NCBI GenBank assembly: GCA_024959975.1
Contig: JANXFM010000119.1
Span: 1 to 5,878, forward strand
Length of the DNA stretch: 5,878 nt
Source of the DNA: Flavobacteriales bacterium
Lineage (GTDB): Bacteria; Bacteroidota; Bacteroidia; Flavobacteriales; UBA7430
Direction: 5' to 3'
This document shows, piece after piece, positions 1 through 4,970 of the stretch (position 1 is the first letter of the stretch; every line of letters starts with the position of its first letter). Made by a program: the position numbers and the translations under genes. The notes beneath the pieces were generated by a model. The model worked only from the letters and a program-made list of their open reading frames with translations. It was not told where the DNA came from and searched no databases.

Positions 1-327
1 CCTAGTTTCAGCAAGTTCTCATTATCTAGAACATTCTTCTCTTGGATTAACCCAAAGAAAGAATACGCAATCTCTGCCAATATGAATGGTGAAGAGCGCG
101 CATACGTAGTTACAGGACAGTACGAAAAAGTACTTCCTATGGATGTTTACCCTCAACACTTGATTAAAGCCATTATGATTGGCGATATCGAGTTGATGGA
201 GAACTTAGGTATTTACGAAGTGGCTGAAGAAGATTTCGCTTTATGTGAATTTGCTTGTACTTCGAAGATTCCTGTACAAGAGATTCTTCGCGAAGGTTTG
301 GACTTGGTAAGAAAAGAATGTAGCTAA
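1..327 (+). CDS. nqrA: Na+-NQR subunit A, C-terminal 108 residues (partial, 5' end outside window)
   Basis: NqrA is the cytoplasmic-side subunit of the Na+-pumping NADH:quinone oxidoreductase; it has no membrane segment and has been linked to quinone binding. The frame is open from the first base to the TAA at 325-327, so this is the tail of a longer gene (the family is about 450 residues) and not a short gene starting at the internal ATG at 82. The visible tail carries typical C-terminal NqrA features: PMDVYPQHLIKAIMIGDIE (residues 46-64 of the fragment), then an acidic LGIYEVAEEDFALCEF stretch with Cys82 and Cys86, and the ending VQEILREGLDLVRKE. It lies 10 nt upstream of nqrB, which confirms the operon order. 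Start, promoter and N-terminal domains cannot be judged here. Identification is very secure from sequence plus context. Confidence 0.96.
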   Translation, partial: PSFSKFSLSRTFFSWINPKKEYAISANMNGEERAYVVTGQYEKVLPMDVYPQHLIKAIMIGDIELMENLGIYEVAEEDFALCEFACTSKIPVQEILREGLDLVRKECS

Positions 328-337
328 AGACAAGACC

Positions 338-1501
338 ATGAAATTATTCAAGAATATACTAAACAGCGTAAAGCCTCACTTCGAGAAAGGTGGGAAACTT
401 GAAAAGCTATACCCAGCTTACGACGCATTTGAAACTTTCTTATTTGTTCCTGATCACACTTCACATACTGGAGCGCACATGCGCGATGCGATCGACTTAA
501 AGCGTACTATGTTTACCGTGGTACTGGCTTTAATCCCCGCATTGATCTTCGGAATGTGGAACACAGGGTACCAACACTTTTTAGCTCTAGGTATAACGGA
601 GCCTGATTGTGTTGAATCCTTAATTTACGGTGCTACTAAAATCCTTCCAATGATTATCGTTTCTTACGGTGTTGGTTTGGGTATTGAATTTGCCTTTGCC
701 ATCTCTCGAGGTCACTCGGTAAACGAAGGATACTTAGTAACAGGTTTATTAATCCCAATGATCATGCCTGCCGACCTTCCATTATGGATGTTAGCTGTAG
801 CCGTTGTTTTTGCCGTTGTTATCGGTAAAGAGGTATTCGGTGGTACAGGTATGAACATTTTGAACCCTGCCTTAACAGCACGTGCTTTCTTATTCTTTGC
901 TTACCCAACCATGATGTCGGGTGATAAAGTATGGATCTCACTAGGTGGTGAACAAGCCGTTGACGGATTCTCCGGAGCTACTCCATTAGCAAACGCTATT
1001 GAAGGCGGTGTAAATGCCATTCCTTCCATTATGGAAAGCTTTATCGGAATCATCCCGGGTTCTATTGCTGAAACTTCCGGTGTAGCCATCTTGATAGGTG
1101 CAGCCTTATTATTAATCTCAGGAATTGCTTCCTGGAGAGTAATGATCGGAATGCTCTTAGGTGGATACGCAATGGGATTAATCTTTAACGGATTTGCTGA
1201 TAGTGCAGACAACCTTTACATGGCTGTTCCTGCCATTCACCAAATTGTAATGGGTGGATTCTTATTCGGTATGGTCTTTATGGCTACCGATCCGGTTTCT
1301 GCGGCACAAACAAATAAAGGTAAATGGATCTACGGGTTCTTAACCGGTTTGTTGGCCATCTTAATTCGTGTAGTAAACCCGGCATACCCTGAGGGAGTGA
1401 TGATGGCGATCCTATTTATGAATGTGATGGCACCATTGGTAGATCACTATGTAGTTTCTGCCAACATCAACAGAAGAATGAAACGAGTAAAAACGGCTTA
1501 A
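338..1501 (+). CDS. nqrB: Na+-NQR subunit B, membrane subunit with covalent FMN
   Basis: NqrB is the large polytopic inner-membrane subunit; it holds one covalent FMN and riboflavin, and forms much of the quinone site and Na+ path. The 387-residue product has a soluble N-terminus (about 1-55) followed by roughly ten hydrophobic segments between residues 56 and 372. The flavinylation motif DGFSGAT lies at 209-215, with Thr215 (codon 980-982) the FMN acceptor. Other family blocks are GHSVNEGYL (125-133), GKEVFGGTGMNILNPALTARAFLFFAYP (163-190, key residues GGTG and NPAL), FMATDPVSA (314-322) and RVVNPAYPEG (344-353). Asp369 in APLVDH matches, from memory, the Vibrio cholerae D397 implicated in Na+ uptake. 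It is slightly shorter than the Vibrio protein (about 415). The ATG at 338 follows an A-rich leader without Shine-Dalgarno. At the position I align to Vibrio Gly141 the residue is Leu114 (see findings). Confidence 0.98.
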   Translation: MKLFKNILNSVKPHFEKGGKLEKLYPAYDAFETFLFVPDHTSHTGAHMRDAIDLKRTMFTVVLALIPALIFGMWNTGYQHFLALGITEPDCVESLIYGATKILPMIIVSYGVGLGIEFAFAISRGHSVNEGYLVTGLLIPMIMPADLPLWMLAVAVVFAVVIGKEVFGGTGMNILNPALTARAFLFFAYPTMMSGDKVWISLGGEQAVDGFSGATPLANAIEGGVNAIPSIMESFIGIIPGSIAETSGVAILIGAALLLISGIASWRVMIGMLLGGYAMGLIFNGFADSADNLYMAVPAIHQIVMGGFLFGMVFMATDPVSAAQTNKGKWIYGFLTGLLAILIRVVNPAYPEGVMMAILFMNVMAPLVDHYVVSANINRRMKRVKTA

Positions 1502-1510
1502 TTCAGAGAT

Positions 1511-2215
1511 ATGGCAATCGATAAAAACAGTAACGGATACACTTTCAGCTTCGCCATTGTTATGGTGGTAGTCGTAGGTGCTTTGTTGGCGGTAGCTTCT
1601 CAAGGGCTTAAAACGCGTCAGGATAAAAATGCTACCGACAAAAAGATGATTAGTATTTTAAGTGCTATTAATGTTGAGGCTACTCGCGATAATGCACAAG
1701 AAATGTATGATAAGTACGTCGTAGATTCTAAAATCATTGCAGGTAAAGACCTAAGCGCTGAAGCTTTTGATGTAGATATCAAAAAAGAATTCCGAGATAA
1801 AAAATTAGCTGCAACAGATCGCAACTACCCGCTTTACATTTGTGAAAAGGACAGTAATAAATATTACGTAATACCTGTAATTGGCACAGGACTATGGGGA
1901 CCTATCTGGGGCTTTGTTGCCTTAGAGTCTGACTACAGCACTATTTATGGTGCAACCTTTGACCACAAAACAGAAACGCCCGGTTTAGGAGCTGAAATTA
2001 AGTACGCCTCTTACTCTGATCAATACACAGGAGAAACCGTTGCAGACACTTCCGGAGTATTCCAACCCATCATCGTAGTAAAAGACGGTTCGGGTTCTGG
2101 CTTGAACTCTAAAGTTGACGGTATTACAGGTGGAACCATTACTTCGAAAGGTGTAGAGGAAATGACCACTCGTACACTAGGAGTCTATGTAAACTACTTT
2201 AACACATTAAATTAG
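1511..2215 (+). CDS. nqrC: Na+-NQR subunit C, membrane-anchored covalent-FMN subunit
   Basis: NqrC carries a covalent FMN on a periplasmic domain and relays electrons between the NqrD/E iron-sulfur centre and NqrB. The 234-residue product has one N-terminal membrane helix (about 11-31) and then a soluble FMN-binding domain. The domain shows GTGLWGPIWGFVAL (125-138), typical of the family, and HKTETPGLGAEI (152-163). The flavinylation motif is DGITGGT at 203-209, followed by ITSKGVEEMT; Thr209 (codon 2135-2137) is the predicted acceptor. The residue before the Thr is Gly, whereas the usual motif has Ala there. At 234 residues it is a little shorter than the Vibrio protein (about 257). It starts 9 nt after nqrB and ends 4 nt before nqrD, so it is co-transcribed. 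The ATG at 1511 places the basic/polar MAIDKNSNGY just before the helix, which fits the family. Confidence 0.97.
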   Translation: MAIDKNSNGYTFSFAIVMVVVVGALLAVASQGLKTRQDKNATDKKMISILSAINVEATRDNAQEMYDKYVVDSKIIAGKDLSAEAFDVDIKKEFRDKKLAATDRNYPLYICEKDSNKYYVIPVIGTGLWGPIWGFVALESDYSTIYGATFDHKTETPGLGAEIKYASYSDQYTGETVADTSGVFQPIIVVKDGSGSGLNSKVDGITGGTITSKGVEEMTTRTLGVYVNYFNTLN

Positions 2216-2219
2216 AGTC

Positions 2220-2867
2220 ATGGCAGAAAAGAAAGAAGCATTATTCTCAAAGAAGAATCGCAAGCTTATGACAGACCCGCTAGACGGGGCGAATCCAATT
2301 TCCATACAAGTATTAGGTATCTGCTCTGCACTGGCAATTACCGTACAGATTGAGCAAGCTTTTGTTATGTCTGTATCGGTATTAGCAGTAATGATATTTG
2401 GTAACGTAATTGTTTCGGCAATGCGTAATCTAATCCCTTCAAGAATTCGTATCATCGTTCAATTAGTCGTCGTTGCCGCTTTGGTAATTTTGGTTAACGA
2501 ATTATTGAAAGCCTTTTTACCCGACGTATCTGAAAAACTATCGGTATTCGTCGGTTTGATTATTACCAACTGCATCATCATGGGACGTTTAGAGGCCTTT
2601 GCACTAGGTAATAAAATCTGGCCTTCTCTATTGGATGGTTTTGGTAATGCAATTGGATATGCATGGATCTTAGTAGCCATAGCATTTTTCCGTGAACTTT
2701 TTGGTTCAGGAAAAATATGGGGCTTTCAGATTATCCCGGAATCATTCTATGAATTAGGGTACATGAACAACAACATGATGATCTTGCCTCCTATGGCCTT
2801 AATCACTGTTGCCTTGATCATATGGGCACAACGTAGTAGAAACAAAGACCTAATCGAAGAAAATTAA
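2220..2867 (+). CDS. nqrD: Na+-NQR subunit D, integral membrane subunit sharing the intramembrane Fe-S centre
   Basis: NqrD and NqrE are homologous six-helix proteins with opposite topology that together bind an iron-sulfur centre inside the membrane. The 215-residue product has a charged cytoplasmic N-terminus (1-18) and six hydrophobic segments. Cys35 in VLGICSALA and Cys118 in ITNCIIMGRLEAFA match the two iron ligands of this subunit (C29 and C112 in Vibrio cholerae as I recall; the constant offset of 6 supports the alignment). Asp139 in LLDGFGNAIGY corresponds in the same register to Vibrio D133, implicated in Na+ handling. The PLDGANPISIQVLG block (20-33) before helix 1 and the RELFGSGKIWG block (158-168) are typical. 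Its ATG lies 4 nt after the nqrC stop, which suggests translational coupling. RnfE/RsxE is the related alternative, but the neighbours settle it as NqrD. Confidence 0.98.
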   Translation: MAEKKEALFSKKNRKLMTDPLDGANPISIQVLGICSALAITVQIEQAFVMSVSVLAVMIFGNVIVSAMRNLIPSRIRIIVQLVVVAALVILVNELLKAFLPDVSEKLSVFVGLIITNCIIMGRLEAFALGNKIWPSLLDGFGNAIGYAWILVAIAFFRELFGSGKIWGFQIIPESFYELGYMNNNMMILPPMALITVALIIWAQRSRNKDLIEEN

Positions 2868-2871
2868 GACA

Positions 2872-3489
2872 ATGGAAGACTTAGTAAACATATTCGTTAA
2901 GTCCGTCTTCATAGACAATATGATTTTTGCATATTTCTTGGGGATGTGTTCTTATCTGGCGGTTTCGAAAACAGTAAAAACTGCTGTTGGTTTAGGTGCA
3001 GCCGTAATATTCGTATTAGGTATTACTGTGCCAATTAACTACCTCTTAGAAAACTACGTATTAAAGGCAGGTGCTTTAGCATGGCTGTCTGATGATCTGG
3101 CTGATGTAGATTTATCTTTCTTAAGCTTTATCATGTTCATCGCCGTTATTGCATCTATGGTACAGTTGGTTGAGATGATCGTTGAAAAAGTATCTCCTGC
3201 CCTCTACAGTGCTTTAGGTATTTTCCTTCCATTGATCGCAGTAAACTGTTCCATCTTAGGTGGTGCTTTATTTATGCAGGAAAGACAATACTCTACCATC
3301 GCAGAAGCAACAGCTTTTGGTTTAGGTTCGGGTGTAGGTTGGTTATTAGCTATTGTAGCCATTGCTGCCATACGCGAAAAGATACGTTATTCAAATGTTC
3401 CTGCTCCACTTAGAGGTTTAGGTATTACTTTCATCATTACCGGTTTGATGGGTATCGCCTTTATGAGCTTTATGGGTATTCAATTATAA
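2872..3489 (+). CDS. nqrE: Na+-NQR subunit E, integral membrane subunit sharing the intramembrane Fe-S centre
   Basis: NqrE pairs with NqrD in inverted topology to hold the intramembrane iron-sulfur centre. The 205-residue product has six hydrophobic segments (about 8-30, 36-58, 82-105, 113-135, 147-168, 183-203). Iron ligands are Cys26 in FLGMCSYLAVS and Cys126 in LIAVNCSILGGALF. Glu101 in VQLVEMIVEK corresponds to Vibrio cholerae E95, implicated in Na+ uptake. Compared with the Vibrio protein (198 residues, from memory) there is a short insertion of about six residues in the loop near 70-79 (WLSDDLADVD), which shifts the second half of the protein by 6. The conserved ERQYSTIAEATAFGLGSGVGW block (137-157) is intact. 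The start overlaps the end of an AAGACAA leader and is 4 nt after the nqrD stop. RnfA/RsxA is the paralogous alternative, excluded by the operon. Confidence 0.98.
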   Translation: MEDLVNIFVKSVFIDNMIFAYFLGMCSYLAVSKTVKTAVGLGAAVIFVLGITVPINYLLENYVLKAGALAWLSDDLADVDLSFLSFIMFIAVIASMVQLVEMIVEKVSPALYSALGIFLPLIAVNCSILGGALFMQERQYSTIAEATAFGLGSGVGWLLAIVAIAAIREKIRYSNVPAPLRGLGITFIITGLMGIAFMSFMGIQL

Positions 3490-3507
3490 TTCTGAAAAGA
3501 CAATACA

Positions 3508-4803
3508 ATGGGTATTACACTTATAACAACAATATTGGTATTTCTTGCCGTAGTATTATCGCTGGTAGGAGTCCTTTTGTTTGCCAAAGCAAAACTATCT
3601 CCGGGTGGAAAAGTGAAGCTTGTCATAAATGGTGAAAAAGAAGTCGAAGTTGATGCAGGTAGCACAATCCTTTCTACTTTAGGTGAAAATAAAATCTTCT
3701 TACCATCCGCTTGTGGTGGTGGTGGTACTTGTGCCATGTGTAAATGTCAGGTTACTGAAGGGGGAGGAGAAATTCTTCCTACCGAAAAGCCTTACTTCTC
3801 ACGTAAAGAAATTGCTGATGACTGGCGTTTGGGTTGTCAGGTAAAGATTAAAAACGACATGAACATTGAAATTCCTGAAGAAATCTTCGGAATTAAAAAA
3901 TGGGAATGTGAAGTAATCTCTAACTACAACGTAGCCACTTTTATTAAAGCCTTTATCGTAAGATTACCTGAAGGGGAAACGCTAGACTTTGAAGCAGGTG
4001 GATACATACAGATTGATGTTCCAGAAATCGAAGTTGACTTTAAAGACATGGATATTCGCCCGGAGCCAAACGATCCTGCCGGACCGGACAAGTTCAAAGG
4101 TGAATGGGATAAATTCGGTTTATGGCCATTAAAAATGAAGAACGAAGAGGAGTGTTTCCGTGCCTACTCTATGGCCAATCACCCTGCCGAAGGAAACATC
4201 GTTATGCTAACCATTCGTATTGCTACACCACCATGGGATAGAGAAAAGAATGCTTGGATGGATGTAAATCCGGGTATTTGTTCTTCTTACGTATTCTCTC
4301 GTAAAGTAGGTGATAAAGTAACTATTTCAGGTCCTTATGGTGAATTCTTCATCAAAGATACCGACACTGAGATGGTTTACATCGGTGGTGGTGCAGGTAT
4401 GGCGCCAATGCGTTCACATTTATTCCACCTATTCCACACCTTAAAAACGGGTCGTAAAGTAACCTACTACTACGGTGGACGTTCAAAGCGTGAATTATTC
4501 TATGAAGAAGACTTCCGTCAGATAGAAAAGGAGTTTCCGAACTTCAAGTTCCACCTGGTACTTTCTGAGCCTGCTCCGGAAGACAACTGGAAAGAGAAAA
4601 ACAGTTTAGACGATGAAGGAGATGGTTTCTTAGGTTTCGTACACAATGCGGTAATCGAGCACCACTTAACTCCTCACGAAGCTCCTGAAGATATTGAGTT
4701 CTACTTCTGTGGTCCTCCAATGATGAACCAGGCTATTCTTAAAATGTGCGACGACTGGGGCGTACCTCCAGAAAACGTTGCCTTTGATGACTTCGGTGGA
4801 TAA
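3508..4803 (+). CDS. nqrF: Na+-NQR subunit F, NADH dehydrogenase subunit with [2Fe-2S] and FAD
   Basis: NqrF is the electron entry point: it oxidises NADH with FAD and passes electrons to a plant-type [2Fe-2S] cluster. The 431-residue product has one N-terminal membrane helix (about 3-26), then a ferredoxin domain (about 34-125) with Cys69, Cys75, Cys78 and Cys110 (C-x5-C-x2-C-x31-C), then a ferredoxin-reductase module. FAD is bound by RAYSMAN (218-224). The NADH domain has YIGGGAGMAPMRSH (291-304), YYGGRSKRELFYEEDF (321-336) and CGPPMMNQA (401-409), and the chain ends in the family-typical DDFGG. It is about 23 residues longer than Vibrio NqrF (about 408, from memory), with extra residues near 178-195, 243-252 and 364-373. 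It starts 18 nt after nqrE, the widest gap in the operon, in an A-rich leader. A terminator follows 8 nt after the stop codon. Confidence 0.98.
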   Translation: MGITLITTILVFLAVVLSLVGVLLFAKAKLSPGGKVKLVINGEKEVEVDAGSTILSTLGENKIFLPSACGGGGTCAMCKCQVTEGGGEILPTEKPYFSRKEIADDWRLGCQVKIKNDMNIEIPEEIFGIKKWECEVISNYNVATFIKAFIVRLPEGETLDFEAGGYIQIDVPEIEVDFKDMDIRPEPNDPAGPDKFKGEWDKFGLWPLKMKNEEECFRAYSMANHPAEGNIVMLTIRIATPPWDREKNAWMDVNPGICSSYVFSRKVGDKVTISGPYGEFFIKDTDTEMVYIGGGAGMAPMRSHLFHLFHTLKTGRKVTYYYGGRSKRELFYEEDFRQIEKEFPNFKFHLVLSEPAPEDNWKEKNSLDDEGDGFLGFVHNAVIEHHLTPHEAPEDIEFYFCGPPMMNQAILKMCDDWGVPPENVAFDDFGG

Positions 4804-4810
4804 TCAATAC

Positions 4811-4849
4811 AAAACAAAAAAGACTCGCTTTGCGAGTCTTTTTTGTTTT
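4811..4849 (+). terminator. Intrinsic terminator after nqrF, perfect 18-bp stem, probably bidirectional
   Basis: The arms AAAACAAAAAAGACTCGC (4811-4828) and GCGAGTCTTTTTTGTTTT (4832-4849) are perfectly complementary around a TTT loop. The GACTCGC/GCGAGTC core gives a stable 7-bp GC-containing hairpin. The A tract before it and the T tract after it are part of the same palindrome, so it can act as a rho-independent terminator in both directions. It begins 8 nt after the nqrF stop codon and so marks the end of the nqrA-F transcript. apbE, 121 nt further on, would need read-through or its own promoter. Confidence 0.93.
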
Positions 4850-4866
4850 AAGTTCTAAGTTTTGAG

Positions 4867-4886
4867 TTTTAATTTATGAATTAAAA
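4867..4886. repeat. Small perfect hairpin, TTTTAATT / AATTAAAA
   Basis: An 8-bp perfect inverted repeat with a 4-nt TATG loop (4875-4878). It is made only of A and T, so it is weak as an RNA hairpin. It shares its left arm with the larger composite repeat, so the two structures exclude each other. Confidence 0.5.
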
Positions 4887-4898
4887 TGTAGTTTCTAA

Positions 4899-4920
4899 TT
4901 GAATAATCATTGTTATTCAA
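4899..4920. repeat. Small perfect hairpin at the centre of the spacer repeat, TTGAATAA / TTATTCAA
   Basis: An 8-bp perfect inverted repeat with a 6-nt loop TCATTG (4907-4912). It lies at the centre of the larger inverted repeat, so the whole spacer could fold as one long interrupted stem or, as DNA, present a dyad to a regulator. Function is unknown. Confidence 0.55.
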
Positions 4921-4953
4921 CTTAAAACTCATCACTCAAAACTCATTTTTAAC

Positions 4954-4961
4954 TACTTTTG
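4954..4961 (+). promoter_or_regulatory. Possible Bacteroidota -7 box for apbE
   Basis: TACTTTTG fits the Bacteroidota -7 consensus TAnnTTTG exactly. It is the only candidate close to apbE, which lies behind a strong terminator and so probably needs its own promoter. Against it: I see no TTTG-like -33 element at the expected distance upstream, and the box ends only 9 nt before the apbE ATG, which would leave a leader of just a few nucleotides. Treat as weak. Confidence 0.25.
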
Positions 4962-4970
4962 AGATTAACA

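Larger units (their letters stand above)
4858..4946. repeat. Composite inverted/direct repeat in the nqrF-apbE spacer
   Basis: The left side AGTTTTGAGTTTTAA (4858-4872) recurs in inverted form on the right. GAGTTTTAA (4864-4872) is the reverse complement of TTAAAACTC (4922-4930), and AGTTTTGAGT (4858-4867) is the reverse complement of ACTCAAAACT (4934-4943). The right side also holds a direct repeat of AAAACTCAT (4924-4932 and 4938-4946, period 14). Two smaller hairpins sit between the outer arms. The stretch is very AT-rich and has no open frame worth reporting. It could be a decayed or short intergenic repeat element; I know of no name for it, and AT-richness makes some of the symmetry cheap. 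Confidence 0.6.

Noticed and set aside
82..327. A separate 81-residue gene starting at the ATG at 82
   Set aside because: The same frame is open upstream to base 1 with sequence that reads as NqrA, so the ATG is internal.
901..1212. 103-codon minus-strand open frame inside nqrB
   Set aside because: It is fully antisense to a strongly conserved part of nqrB that includes the FMN site; its protein is low-complexity and resembles no family I know. It is a shadow frame.
2220..3489. Reading the nqrD/nqrE pair as rnfE/rnfA (Rnf complex)
   Set aside because: The families are homologous, but the neighbours nqrA, B, C and F, and the FAD/[2Fe-2S] NqrF subunit, identify Na+-NQR; no RnfB or RnfC-like gene is present.
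3709..3735. GGT triplet run in nqrF as a phase-variable microsatellite
   Set aside because: It encodes the conserved glycines between the [2Fe-2S] Cys ligands, and in-frame triplet changes there would harm the cluster; four to five copies is too short to suggest phase variation.
3480..3737. Minus-strand open frame covering the nqrE-nqrF junction
   Set aside because: It overlaps the conserved start and [2Fe-2S] region of nqrF; its Pro-rich start is the reverse of the GGT glycine codons of the CGGGGTC motif.
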